Source: a bacterium (lineage in GTDB: Bacteria > Zixibacteria > MSB-5A5 > GN15 > FEB-12). Taken from it: a DNA stretch of 64,000 bases. Each line of letters begins with the position of its first letter. Position 1 is the first letter of the stretch. Position numbers and translations under genes: made by a program. Below are positions 27,771 to 36,336 of the stretch, one piece after another. The stretch lies in contig JADJGQ010000001.1 of the NCBI GenBank assembly GCA_016708025.1, positions 1 through 64,000 on the forward strand, given 5' to 3'. The notes beneath the pieces are model-generated. The model ran no database searches. It had not been told where the DNA came from and saw nothing but the letters and a program-made list of their open reading frames with translations.

Positions 27771-27803
27771 AAAAAAACCCGCCGGACTACTGTGCGGCGG
27801 GTT
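27771..27803 (-). terminator. Leader terminator (attenuator) upstream of the ABC exporter
   Basis: Leftward, AACCCGCCG (27803-27795) pairs with CGGCGGGTT (27784-27776), followed by a T7 run (A7 at 27771-27777 on the plus strand). It lies between a 26-codon leader ORF and the first exporter gene, 54 bp before that gene's start, so it can only limit read-through into the exporter. Confidence 0.85.
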
Positions 27804-27852
27804 AAAATCTGATCTGGTCCTGACTAAGTCCAAGACAGACCTCTCCCGCCGC
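27794..27852 (-). promoter_or_regulatory. Predicted antiterminator pairing in the exporter leader
   Basis: In the leftward transcript, GCGGCGGG (27852-27845, spanning leader codons 18-20, Arg-Gly-Gly) is perfectly complementary to CCCGCCGC (27801-27794), which contains most of the 5' arm of the terminator. The two pairings exclude each other. If a ribosome stalls early in the leader ORF, the antiterminator can form and the exporter is read. If it translates through codons 18-20, the terminator forms. This is prediction from complementarity. Confidence 0.65.
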
Positions 27853-27904
27853 GAACGACAGAGCCACATGCATTGGCGAAAATGCTCATCTGGTTTCTTA
27901 CCAT
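27824..27904 (-). CDS. 26-codon leader peptide of the ABC exporter operon
   Basis: This is a short leftward ORF starting ATG at 27904 and ending TAG at 27824-27826. The peptide begins MVRNQMSIFANAC and ends GLSWT. A good ribosome site (GGGAAAGGA) lies 7 nt before the ATG and an excellent promoter lies about 80 bp upstream. It has no run of one amino acid, so sensing by amino-acid starvation, as in trpL, is unlikely. Ribosome stalling by an antibiotic or by the peptide itself fits better, as in the BmrB leader of Bacillus BmrCD. Codons 18-20 overlap the antiterminator strand. The ORF is too small to prove as coding without expression data. Confidence 0.65.
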   Translation of the reverse strand: MVRNQMSIFANACGSVVRGGRGLSWT

Positions 27905-27982
27905 CGTTCTGTCCTTTCCCACAGCGGTTTGGAGGTTGAAATTTAAATAGACTCTACGAGTCAGGTCGTGAATAGTTTCGCA

Positions 27983-28010
27983 AATATATTTGCACAATTC
28001 AGTATGTCAA
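27983..28010 (-). promoter_or_regulatory. sigma70-type promoter of the ABC exporter leader
   Basis: On the leftward strand TTGACA (complement of 28005-28010), a 16-bp spacer and TATATT (complement of 27983-27988) form a near-consensus promoter. Transcription would start near 27976, giving a leader of about 260 nt. A small inverted repeat GACTC-TAC-GAGTC (27950-27962) lies just inside the transcript. Confidence 0.75.
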
Positions 28011-28043
28011 TCGAAAAGTTTTCAGGTCAAGCCAAACTCAAAC

Positions 28044-28074
28044 TTTACAAATACACCCCTTTATCCGATATAAT
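28044..28074 (+). promoter_or_regulatory. Possible promoter for the CheY-like regulator gene
   Basis: TTTACA (28044-28049) and a perfect TATAAT (28069-28074) are separated by 19 bp, longer than ideal. It points rightward, back to back with the exporter promoter, and lies 105 bp before the regulator's start. Confidence 0.4.
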
Positions 28075-28178
28075 ATGGACAATCTAACGGTTTCCCAAAC
28101 CGGGCATGTCGCGGGAAAGAGCGAGTAGTCGGTTCGTTACATCAATTCGGGCTACACAGCAATGGCAGGGGAATGTAA

Positions 28179-28556
28179 ATGTCTGTTCTTATTGTCGATG
28201 ACGAAGAGATCATCCGTGTCCTGGCTACCAAAATTCTGCAGCGCGCCGGTCAGGCGACACTCTCCGCAGATACTCCGGTAACCGGACTTTATCTTGTCGC
28301 TGAAAACCAATCCACCGTCAATCTGGTTATCCTGGATTATAATCTGCCCGGCATGTCCGGCATGGACCTGCTTGGCGAGATCAGAAAACTGGTCCCCAAT
28401 ATGCCCTGCATCTTTTCCAGCGGCTATCCGATCGAGATCGCCGATGTCCCCGAGGAGATGCGAGAGCGCACGTATTACCTCCAGAAGCCGTACAAGCCAC
28501 AGGAACTGACCGCTCTAGTGTCCGAGATCCTGGGCAAAGTGACGACTTCCGCCTGA
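28179..28556 (+). CDS. Stand-alone CheY-like response regulator
   Basis: This is a 125-aa single receiver domain with no output domain. It has the acidic pair Asp7/Asp8 (IVDDEE), phospho-acceptor Asp53 in VILDYNLPGMSG, the switch residue within FSSGYP and the conserved Lys in LQKPYKP. AGGGGA lies before the ATG. Proteins of this kind relay phosphate or act by protein-protein contact. No kinase gene is adjacent; the nearest is the LytS-type kinase 23 kb away, which has its own partner. It is divergent from the ABC exporter and 86 bp upstream of the substrate-binding/TolC fusion, with which it may be co-transcribed. Confidence 0.88.
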   Translation: MSVLIVDDEEIIRVLATKILQRAGQATLSADTPVTGLYLVAENQSTVNLVILDYNLPGMSGMDLLGEIRKLVPNMPCIFSSGYPIEIADVPEEMRERTYYLQKPYKPQELTALVSEILGKVTTSA

Positions 28557-28642
28557 CCATCACTTAGAAATCAGTTGGCAACCCGTCCCGCAGCGTCTAT
28601 ACTTTTGACGACCTGTAAGTAATTGTCGGAGTATAAGCGTTC

Positions 28643-30988
28643 GTGAACTCTCTTTTTTCAAGACTACTGTTTCTGCTCGTCTTTGGATTGGCGGTTACCG
28701 CCAATGCGAAGCAGTTCCGACTGGGCGTCTTTCAGGCAGGTGACTATGCCCCTAATTCTGCCGCTCAGGCCGCCTTTGATAGATCCCTCAAACGGATCCT
28801 GCCACCCGACACAACACATCAATTTGTAGCGGCGGCATTCCGATCGGCCGAATGGAATCGGGACAGTTCTCGCGCCATGGCGAAGCAGTTGGCCGCAATC
28901 AGAGAACTGGATATGGTCGTGGCGATCGGCCCCTGGGTGGTTGAAGATCTGATCGAGGCCGGCTTCACCAGGCCGATCATCGCTCTCTATCGCACCGATC
29001 CATACCTGGAAGGTTTGACCGATTCCATCTACCGTCCACTCTATCGAAACCTCACAGTGCAGGCGGTCCCCAATAAATTGGAGAACGATATCGCGTTGCT
29101 CCATCGGCTCAAGCCGTTCAAAAAGCTGGGCGTCCTTTTCTTTCCGTCCGGACTGGATTCATCGCGATTCCTCAAGGCATTCTCTGACCTTGCTGGCCGG
29201 CTTGGCGTAGAGGCTACCAGCGCCTTTGGACATAATAATTCCGGCACGTATGCCTTTCTGAAGGCATACGCCGCGCTGCCTGCTGATGTTGATGCGGTTT
29301 ATCTCCTCCCGACTTGGGGGCTTGATGCCGAACGGATCAAAGAGCTCTCCGGCCGATTACTGAATGATCGTCGGACATCTGTCAGTTTCGAGGGGTTATA
29401 TGCGGTCGATAAAGGGATATTGATAAGTTCTGCCGCCTTACCCTATGAAGCGGAAAGCCGCTTTGCTGCCTGGAAAGCGCTCCAGATCTTCCGAGGCGCT
29501 ACACCGCAGAACCTCCCAACTTTGTTGCCGTCGTCCGTGAAGCTTTCCATCAACGAGCATACCGCTACGGTCCTCGGGATCGACATCACACTGGAGATGA
29601 CGACCGAGGCTGATTTGGTGAAACCAGTACAAGGTCAGGCCCTGGAATTGCAGACATTACCTGACTTGATCACCCGCGCGCTTGATCTGAATCCCGGCCA
29701 ACTGTCATGGCAGGACCAGATAGCTCAGGCTGATGCTCAGATCGGACTGGCCAAGACCGGGCTTCGCCCCAGCCTTTCCGCGCTCGGATCGGTCGGGTAT
29801 CGCGATGATAACCGCGTCCATAACGAGCAGTTGCTGGTCCCTACGCCAGAGTTGATCAGGAATGACCAGTATCGTGCATCGCTATTACTGGACATCCCGT
29901 TGCTGTCAGTTGAAACGATGCGCAGAACCAGGCAGGCTACCGTTGAATCAACGCTCGACAGACTGAGTGCGGATTCTGCCCGGTTAGCTCTTGAGGCATC
30001 CGTCGCCACCGCATATTATGAGGTTCTTCGGCTCAAAGCCCTTCGTGGGATCCAGCAACGACAAATGCAACTGGCTAACCACGCTAATGAGATCGCGCGT
30101 GGAATGGTCGCCTCAAACGAGCGACCCAAAGGTGAACTGACCCGTTGGAAAGCGGAAGAATTCCACGATCGCCAGCTCTTGAATTCTCTGGACACCGATA
30201 CGCGCATTGCGACCATCTACCTTAACGCCCTGATGAATCAGCCGGCTGCATCCCCCATGTTGCTTGACTCAACTGCTCTTACCGAGGACGCTTTCTGGAC
30301 GTCGTATGAACTGATCCGGCCGTACATCGTCACCGAGTCTGCCCGACTGCGCACCAGCAATCAGTTGGTCGAGGCCGCACTTTCGGACTGTCCCTCGGCG
30401 CGTCGGTCGGCCGAAGAGATCAAGGCGAAAAAGGCCGTTCTCAGCACTGTGCGAGCCGCCAACTTCCCAACAGTCTCACTTCGTTCCTCGCTGGATATTG
30501 CTGATGAGCTTGAAAGCTATCAGTCATACGAAGAGAAAAGCACTTCCTGGTCGATCGGGGCGTTTCTCCGCTGGCCGATCTTCGATGGCGGCAAACGCGG
30601 CAAAGAGATGCGCATTTCTGAAGCCAAAATTAGCGAACTTGAATATCTCAGGGATCAGACCAGCCTGCAGGTGATGAAAAATGTAAGCCGACTTTTGCGC
30701 GAGGTTGCAGGTGCCGCGGCTGAGGCCATCGCCGCTCAACGTGAAAGCGAATTGGCAACCGCCCTGGTGAATGCCGCAGTCGAAGAATATACGTCCGGCA
30801 TTGAACGGTTTGAACCAACCGCACGGGCGGGGCTGTCAGCTTCCGATGCCCAGAGACGCCTGGTCAATGCGCATGCCACCTTCCAGAATGCTCTTTACCG
30901 ACTCGCCTGCGCGATCGGCTGGTCCCCCCATCAGGAGTCACGCACGCCGGCGCAATTGCTCCGTCAACGCCTTTCAACCGGCAAATAG
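28643..30988 (+). CDS. Fusion of periplasmic substrate-binding-like domain and TolC-type outer-membrane efflux protein
   Basis: This is a 781-aa exported protein with GTG start and GGAG 11 nt upstream. A signal peptide (LFLLVFGLAVTANA) precedes a domain of about 300 residues with the Rossmann-like pattern of ABC_sub_bind proteins (LDMVVAIGPWVVEDL, RPIIALYRTDP, KKLGVLFFPSG, DAVYLLPTWGLDA, RTSVSFEGLYAVDKG). From about residue 335 it becomes a TolC/OEP protein with two long coiled-coil halves (DLITRALDLNPGQLSWQDQI ... SLSALGSVGYRDD; then SVSLRSSLDI-like strand, SWSIGAFLRWPIFDGGKRG). TolC proteins form the outer-membrane exit duct. The binding domain on the same chain is unusual and could gate or load it. 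It neighbours the ABC exporter but is divergent from it. Confidence 0.83.
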   Translation: MNSLFSRLLFLLVFGLAVTANAKQFRLGVFQAGDYAPNSAAQAAFDRSLKRILPPDTTHQFVAAAFRSAEWNRDSSRAMAKQLAAIRELDMVVAIGPWVVEDLIEAGFTRPIIALYRTDPYLEGLTDSIYRPLYRNLTVQAVPNKLENDIALLHRLKPFKKLGVLFFPSGLDSSRFLKAFSDLAGRLGVEATSAFGHNNSGTYAFLKAYAALPADVDAVYLLPTWGLDAERIKELSGRLLNDRRTSVSFEGLYAVDKGILISSAALPYEAESRFAAWKALQIFRGATPQNLPTLLPSSVKLSINEHTATVLGIDITLEMTTEADLVKPVQGQALELQTLPDLITRALDLNPGQLSWQDQIAQADAQIGLAKTGLRPSLSALGSVGYRDDNRVHNEQLLVPTPELIRNDQYRASLLLDIPLLSVETMRRTRQATVESTLDRLSADSARLALEASVATAYYEVLRLKALRGIQQRQMQLANHANEIARGMVASNERPKGELTRWKAEEFHDRQLLNSLDTDTRIATIYLNALMNQPAASPMLLDSTALTEDAFWTSYELIRPYIVTESARLRTSNQLVEAALSDCPSARRSAEEIKAKKAVLSTVRAANFPTVSLRSSLDIADELESYQSYEEKSTSWSIGAFLRWPIFDGGKRGKEMRISEAKISELEYLRDQTSLQVMKNVSRLLREVAGAAAEAIAAQRESELATALVNAAVEEYTSGIERFEPTARAGLSASDAQRRLVNAHATFQNALYRLACAIGWSPHQESRTPAQLLRQRLSTGK

Positions 30989-31005
30989 CAGGGAGCATCA
31001 CTCCG

Positions 31006-32118
31006 ATGACCCGGTTCCCTTTTCCCATTAAGGAACTCGACACTCCGTCGATCTTGCTCGATCGCACTTTGATCACTCGGAATATCGAGCAGATGCAGTC
31101 TCTTGCCGATCGATCTCAGGTCCGGTTGCGCCCACATATCAAGAGCCACAAGTCGATCGAACTTGCCAAACTCCAGCTCCAAGCCGGCGCCACGGGTGTC
31201 GCTGTTGCCAAGCTGAGCGAGGCAGAGGTCATGGCCGCCGCCGGGATCAACGATATCCAGATCGCCAACCAGATAGTGGGCCAGATCAAGATCGAACGGC
31301 TGGCCGTGCTGTCGGAAAAATGCAGAGTTTCCTGCGCCGTTGATTCGATTGAAAACGTGCACCGGTTAAAAGAGATCTTCGCGGCCAACGGTAAGACGGC
31401 TGAGCTCTTCATTGAAATTGACACCGGACTTCATCGTGCCGGTCTTAGCCATTGGTCGGAAGTTCACACTCTGGCCGCGGCAATTCTCTCCTCCCCGCAC
31501 ACTCATCTGGCGGGGTTGCTGACACATGCCGGTCAGGCCTATGCTGCATCGGATTTGCGCCAGATCGAAGAGATTGGGCTGGCCGAGGGGAAGATCATGG
31601 TTGAGTTGGCCGAAAGGCTCCGCAGTGAAGGAATTGAGATCCCTGTGGTTTCTGTCGGCTCCACGCCAACCGCTCGCTTTTCTGCCGCTGTTCCCGGAGT
31701 GACTGAACTTCGTGTCGGAAATTACATCTTCAACGATGCTATTCAGGTCGCTCTGGGGGTTGCAACTTGGGAAGAGTGCGCGCTGAGTGTTCTCGCCACG
31801 GTTACCGCGGTGCATGCTGATCGATGGGTGTTAGATGCCGGCAGCAAGGTCTTCAGTTCGGACACAGGGGCGCATGGTTCAATGCTACTGTCCGGATTCG
31901 GACGGATGGTTGGAATGTCCCAGACCTTGACCCGACTCTCAGAAGAACATGCGGTGGTGGCATCGCCTCCACCCGATGGTCTGGCAGTCGGTGATCGGGT
32001 CAGGATCATTCCGAATCACGCCTGTCCCGTTATGAACCTTGCCGAACGTGCCTGGCTGGTCGATTCCGGGTCGGTGATTCAGGAGATCCGCATTGATGCG
32101 CGCGCGATGACTGCGTGA
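31006..32118 (+). CDS. D-threonine aldolase/D-serine dehydratase-like PLP enzyme
   Basis: This is a 370-aa fold-type III (alanine racemase N-terminal-like) PLP enzyme of the D-threonine aldolase/DSD1 family. It opens ELDTPSILLDR and has the PLP-lysine motif RPHIKSHK (residues 43-50). The substrate strands FIEIDTGLHRAGL and SVGSTPT follow, and near the C-terminus is the metal-binding pair in NHACPVMNLAE (His and Cys, zinc or manganese in characterised members). It would cleave or dehydrate beta-hydroxy D-amino acids. It starts 17 nt after the TolC fusion gene, so they are probably co-transcribed, though no functional link is evident. Which reaction it prefers cannot be told. Confidence 0.85.
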   Translation: MTRFPFPIKELDTPSILLDRTLITRNIEQMQSLADRSQVRLRPHIKSHKSIELAKLQLQAGATGVAVAKLSEAEVMAAAGINDIQIANQIVGQIKIERLAVLSEKCRVSCAVDSIENVHRLKEIFAANGKTAELFIEIDTGLHRAGLSHWSEVHTLAAAILSSPHTHLAGLLTHAGQAYAASDLRQIEEIGLAEGKIMVELAERLRSEGIEIPVVSVGSTPTARFSAAVPGVTELRVGNYIFNDAIQVALGVATWEECALSVLATVTAVHADRWVLDAGSKVFSSDTGAHGSMLLSGFGRMVGMSQTLTRLSEEHAVVASPPPDGLAVGDRVRIIPNHACPVMNLAERAWLVDSGSVIQEIRIDARAMTA

Positions 32119-32123
32119 CCTGC

Positions 32124-32801
32124 TCACCAGGGGAGAGGGAGAATGCCGAATCTCTCGGCCAAATAAACCCATAGGCAGAACAACAGAGCAATTGCCGTCA
32201 GGCCGAGACGAAGCCATCGATAGAGCTTACGGTCGGCAAACGGCTTGATTTGATGTCCCTGCAACTGTGCGATGAAGACTCGTGCATAAACGAGCAACGA
32301 ACCCGCCAACAGCAAAAGCGTAAAAACTGCGGCGATCTTCACACCCGAATCAAAGCGGATCACCGAAAATGCGATCAAGATCACGATCGCGAAGAATGCG
32401 TACTTTCCGGTGAGCGTTGAGCCAACTGCTCGCTTCCGTTTGTCCAGGATCACCAGCCCAGCCAACAGAATTATCAGATCTCGCCCAATAATGGCCGCCG
32501 CCAGCCAAACTGGAAACTCTCGAAAGAGTATCAGTTCGATTATCAGTACAGCCGCGAAAATTTTATCTGCCAGCGGGTCGAGGATCAGTCCGAGCTGACT
32601 GATCAGCCCCATCTTGCGTGCGGCATACCCATCCAGTGCATCGGTGATCGCAGCGACCACCAGCATTACCAGACAGATCAGCGTACTGGCTGAATCATTG
32701 CGCCACAAGAAGTAACCGACCGCCGGCGTCAGGGCAATCCGCGAAAGACTGAGCAGGTTGGGGAGAAGCAGGAGTTCGGATGCGCGCATCTGGTTTGACA
32801 T
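32124..32801 (-). CDS. pgsA: CDP-alcohol phosphatidyltransferase, probably phosphatidylglycerophosphate synthase
   Basis: This is a 225-aa inner-membrane enzyme with about six helices. The CDP-alcohol phosphotransferase motif is complete: D-x2-DG-x2-AR-x8-G-x3-D-x3-D in TDALDGYAARKMGLISQLG followed by LILDPLADK. The spacing of this motif near the N-terminus and the total length match PgsA, which makes phosphatidylglycerophosphate from CDP-diacylglycerol and glycerol-3-phosphate. Another CDP-alcohol transferase, such as cardiolipin or phosphatidylinositol-type synthase, is possible. It converges tail to tail with the preceding aldolase-like gene, 5 bp apart. AAGG lies before the ATG. Confidence 0.82.
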   Translation of the reverse strand: MSNQMRASELLLLPNLLSLSRIALTPAVGYFLWRNDSASTLICLVMLVVAAITDALDGYAARKMGLISQLGLILDPLADKIFAAVLIIELILFREFPVWLAAAIIGRDLIILLAGLVILDKRKRAVGSTLTGKYAFFAIVILIAFSVIRFDSGVKIAAVFTLLLLAGSLLVYARVFIAQLQGHQIKPFADRKLYRWLRLGLTAIALLFCLWVYLAERFGILPLPW

Positions 32802-32904
32802 TCTGGCCTTGTCTGGTGTTGGTAACTAGGTACAACAATGCGACCGGTAATTCAAGCTTCAAAAAAAATCCACTGCACTTGAACGTGGATAAATCGTATT
32901 GCTT

Positions 32905-33190
32905 AATAGAAGCGTGAGCCCGGCTTCGTGTCGGGTGAGGATTGTACGGACCCGCCGAGTGACCGCACGAAAGCCCTTAACTGAATGTGGTTAAGGAAAA
33001 TCGCCCAACCGCCGATAGATTCTATGTGACGCCGTGACCAACGGTCATGGCCGATACGACCACATGCAATATCGCAACGCAGCCTGCCATCGCATGATGC
33101 AGGAGCACGAGACCCGATGAACGGGAGTGTGAACAGGCGCGTGGGCCCGCACAGTGCGATCCCCTTGCCGGTCGGTTATTTTAACCTACT
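32905..33190 (+). ncRNA. Candidate structured RNA upstream of the TonB receptor gene
   Basis: The 686-bp gap between pgsA and the receptor gene has no plausible ORF but several strong hairpins in a row: CCCG/CGGG (32919-32922 with 32932-32935), CCTTAAC/GTTAAGG (32975-32981 with 32990-32996), CCGTGACC/GGTCATGG (33032-33039 with 33043-33050) and CCCG/CGGG (33113-33116 with 33122-33125). The third has a G-U pair only if the plus strand is the RNA, which supports rightward transcription. I cannot match it to a known riboswitch or housekeeping RNA. From 33191 to 33487 I see only an A/T-rich stretch and the ribosome site. Confidence 0.35.
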
Positions 33191-33487
33191 CGCGAGTCTG
33201 GATTGCCCGGATCCTCCGACCCTCACGCCAACGTCGATAACCGCAGGTCTGACCAGACTGATTATGACGTCCAAGTTCAGTCTGGAACGCAAGTTGGACG
33301 GCTGTCAGCAACAAAGTTGTTGTTGACTCCAAATTGTACTTTTGGCCTATTTGGTGATAGATGAGCAAGATACGCCTGATTGACTAAAGGAAACGCGTGA
33401 AGGAGGTGTCGCCTGAAGACCTTTGATATGGAAATTCCAATTAGCTCATTAGATATTTTGAACGCTTTAACTTGAGGGAAGAGAAGC

Positions 33488-36319
33488 ATGAAGCTCAAAT
33501 GCCTTACTCTCGTAATGCTCATGCTGTGTCTTCTGGCAGGGACAGCGATGTCTGCTACCGTCGGAAAGATCACTGGTGTGATCACCGATTCGCAGACCAA
33601 AGAACCCCTCGTCGGGGTCTCTGTCTCGGTGGTTGGCACAACCATGGGCGCCATGACCAACGAAGATGGCCAGTACAACATCATGAACGTTCCCGTCGGA
33701 ACGTATGTGTTGAAACTGACCGCCGTCGGTTATGCGACCGTTGAAATCAGCAATGTTGAGGTCTCGGCCGATCTGGCTACCTACCAGAACGAGACCATGA
33801 GTTCGCAAGCAACCGACCTCGGCAAAACCATCCAGGTCACCACGGAACGTCCCCTTGTTCTCAAGGACAAGACGACCACGGTGAATATCGTCAAGCGCGA
33901 CGAACTGCTGGCCATGCCGACTCGCGGTTTCGACCAGGTGGTCGGGATCCAGAACTCGGTTGTTCGCATGCAGTCGAACGTTGACGTTCGTCAGCGCGGC
34001 CAGCGTGAACCGGTCGGCGGCACAGGTTCGGAATTGAACCTTCGCGGCGGCCGTCCGTCAGAAGTCGCCTACTACGTCGATGGATTCTCCCAGCAGGATC
34101 CGCTGACTGGAAACTCGACGACGAATATCAACAATAACGCGATCAAAGAAGTACAGGTGACCTCCGGTGCCTTTTCTGCCGAGTACGGCAACGTCGCCTC
34201 CGGTATTGTTAATGTCACGACCAACTCCGGCTCCAATGAATACCACGGCAACGCCGAGATCGTGACCGACAATCTGGTCGGCTCAAGTCGCAGTTACGAC
34301 AACAATTACTATTCTGCCGACTTTGGCGGACCGATCCCGGGAACTGAAAAAGGTTATTTCTTCCTCTCCGGCGAAAAGCGCTGGCTCGGCGATCGTGAAC
34401 CGTCCTCACGCACTGATGAGATCTGGGAAGAATATGGGTTGAGCGAACGGTTTGACGGTACTCGCCGTCTGCCGAATAACTCGCTGGATGGTTACTCCCT
34501 GCAGGGAAAGATCGATTACAACTTCACGCCGAACCTGAAACTCGGCCTGAGCGGTAACGGCTCCCGCGATAAATGGCAGGAATTCCGTCAGATCTTCCTC
34601 TTCATCCCGGAACACAATCCGCGGTATGATGACAAAAACCTTGGCTTAAACGCTAAGATCACTCATACCCTGAATTCAAAGACTTTCTATAACCTGTCAG
34701 CATCCTACTTCAAGACCTCCCGCTTCCGCGGCGATGGTGTGGTTGGCGAAGACTTGGCGGCTTATAATCGTCCATTTGCCAATCCGGAAGAAGACACTGT
34801 TGACCTTTTCTGGGAAGATTCCCTGCGGTACGTGTATCAGTCAACCGGCGACACCACGTACAACGAAGCTTATTGGCCGGGTTATCTGAAGAGAAAGTCA
34901 TCCTACGTCGGCTTCAAGGGCGACATCACGTCCAACTGGGCGCCCGAACACACACTGAAAGCCGGTATCGATTTCCAGCGCCATACCCTGCGTTTCTTCG
35001 AACACCTCGATGCCACTCTTGGGTATCGCCAGGACTTGTTGAACCGGTATGGTTATGATTCACTTGGTAACGAAACTGATGATGACGATTTCAAGAACAA
35101 CGTTAAGCACCCGATCAACCTCGGGCTGTTTATCGAAGACCGCTTTGAATGGCAGAATCTCATCGTCAGCTTTGGACTCCGTTTCGATTACTTCGATTAC
35201 AAGGCACTTCGCATCAAGAACCTGCAGTATCCGCTCGACTTTACCGGCGGAACGGACCTCTCCCTGGATCGCGAAGACCTTGAGGAAAGTAAGAAGTTCA
35301 AACGTCTCTCGCCGCGCCTCGGAATCGCCTTCCCCGTGAGCGACAAGACGCAGTTGCACGTTAACTACGGTAAGTTCTTCCAGCGCCCGGATCTTCGCCG
35401 ACTCTATCTCGGCTATGACTTCCTCGAAGCTCGTATCACCGCTGGATCGTATTATCCGTTCGCCAGCCCTAATCTGGAGCCGGAAAAGACGACTCAGTAT
35501 GAAGTCGGTATCACCCATCAGTTGGGCGCTACGACGGCCATTGATATTACCGCTTATTACAAGGATGTGCAGGATCTGACACAGATCTTCCACCAGTCGC
35601 CGGCCTCGCCGAGAACCTACGACTACTTTGCCAATATCGACTTCGGCACGATCAAAGGTGTTGATATCGGCCTGAATATGCGCCGTACCAACCACATCTC
35701 CCTGGACCTCAAGTATACGTTGTCGTATGCCAGCGGAACCGGTTCGTATGCGCAGTCCCATTACATTATCGCGTGGCAGAACCCCGAGGGTGCGCCGAAG
35801 CGGAAAGCTCCGCTTGATTACGATCAGCGCCATGCGCTGGCCGGGATCATCGACTACCGTCTCGGAAAATCTGAAGGTCCCAAGTTTGGCGATACCTATA
35901 TTCTCGAAAACTTCGGGATCAACGTGATCGTGCAGGCGAGTTCGGGTACACCGTACACGCCGATTCAGGTTGATAACGAGATCACTGAAGCTGCCTTTAC
36001 ACCGCTGCCGATCGGCTCGATCAATTCCGCCCGGCTCCCCTGGACCTGGCAGGTCGATTTCAAGGCCGAACGCATCATTCCGCTCGGCAAGTACTCCTTG
36101 GTCCCGTACCTCGTGGTCAAGAACTTGCTCGATCGCGATAATGTCGTTTCTGTGTACGAAGGTACCGGCAAACCGAACGAGACAGGATGGCTCGGCACTG
36201 CTGCAGGGCAGGACTGGGTTTCAAGCCATGACACCTATCTGTACAACCTCAAGCAGGATAATCCCAAGAATTATGGCGCCCCGCGTCAGATCTTGTTTGG
36301 TTTGAGGATGTCCTTCTGA
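33488..36319 (+). CDS. TonB-dependent receptor (SusC-like, carboxypeptidase-regulatory N-domain)
   Basis: This is a 943-aa outer-membrane receptor. The signal peptide is MKLKCLTLVMLMLCLLAGTA. Residues about 25-105 form a carboxypeptidase-regulatory-like beta-sandwich (GVITDSQTKEPLVGVSVSVV ... NVPVGTYVLKLTAVGY). The plug follows, with ELNLRGGRPSEVAYYVDG and EVQVTSGAFSAEYGNVASG, and then a beta-barrel rich in aromatic strands ends in ILFGLRMSF, with the C-terminal Phe required for barrel insertion. No clear TonB box is visible before the plug. It is likely to import an oligomer or large ligand. Its stop touches the reading frame of the next gene, and it leads a three-gene operon with a secreted protein and a PorV-type barrel. 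GAGGGAAGAG is the ribosome site. Confidence 0.9.
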   Translation: MKLKCLTLVMLMLCLLAGTAMSATVGKITGVITDSQTKEPLVGVSVSVVGTTMGAMTNEDGQYNIMNVPVGTYVLKLTAVGYATVEISNVEVSADLATYQNETMSSQATDLGKTIQVTTERPLVLKDKTTTVNIVKRDELLAMPTRGFDQVVGIQNSVVRMQSNVDVRQRGQREPVGGTGSELNLRGGRPSEVAYYVDGFSQQDPLTGNSTTNINNNAIKEVQVTSGAFSAEYGNVASGIVNVTTNSGSNEYHGNAEIVTDNLVGSSRSYDNNYYSADFGGPIPGTEKGYFFLSGEKRWLGDREPSSRTDEIWEEYGLSERFDGTRRLPNNSLDGYSLQGKIDYNFTPNLKLGLSGNGSRDKWQEFRQIFLFIPEHNPRYDDKNLGLNAKITHTLNSKTFYNLSASYFKTSRFRGDGVVGEDLAAYNRPFANPEEDTVDLFWEDSLRYVYQSTGDTTYNEAYWPGYLKRKSSYVGFKGDITSNWAPEHTLKAGIDFQRHTLRFFEHLDATLGYRQDLLNRYGYDSLGNETDDDDFKNNVKHPINLGLFIEDRFEWQNLIVSFGLRFDYFDYKALRIKNLQYPLDFTGGTDLSLDREDLEESKKFKRLSPRLGIAFPVSDKTQLHVNYGKFFQRPDLRRLYLGYDFLEARITAGSYYPFASPNLEPEKTTQYEVGITHQLGATTAIDITAYYKDVQDLTQIFHQSPASPRTYDYFANIDFGTIKGVDIGLNMRRTNHISLDLKYTLSYASGTGSYAQSHYIIAWQNPEGAPKRKAPLDYDQRHALAGIIDYRLGKSEGPKFGDTYILENFGINVIVQASSGTPYTPIQVDNEITEAAFTPLPIGSINSARLPWTWQVDFKAERIIPLGKYSLVPYLVVKNLLDRDNVVSVYEGTGKPNETGWLGTAAGQDWVSSHDTYLYNLKQDNPKNYGAPRQILFGLRMSF

Positions 36320-36336
36320 TGAAAGGTGAGACAAAT

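Noticed and set aside
27824..27904. trpL-type amino-acid attenuation leader
   Set aside because: There is only one Trp and no run of any amino acid, and the downstream genes are an ABC exporter rather than a biosynthetic operon.
32905..33190. RNase P RNA
   Set aside because: GAGGA..., ACCGCCGAT and a GATGAACGGG stretch appear in plausible order, but the invariant GGAAAGUCC and ACAGNRA cores and the GGUAAGGGUGAAA segment are missing and the region is short.
33000..33487. Cobalamin riboswitch before the TonB receptor gene
   Set aside because: The position is suggestive, but I find no GCCACTG B12 box or the conserved GGGAA ... AGCC core.
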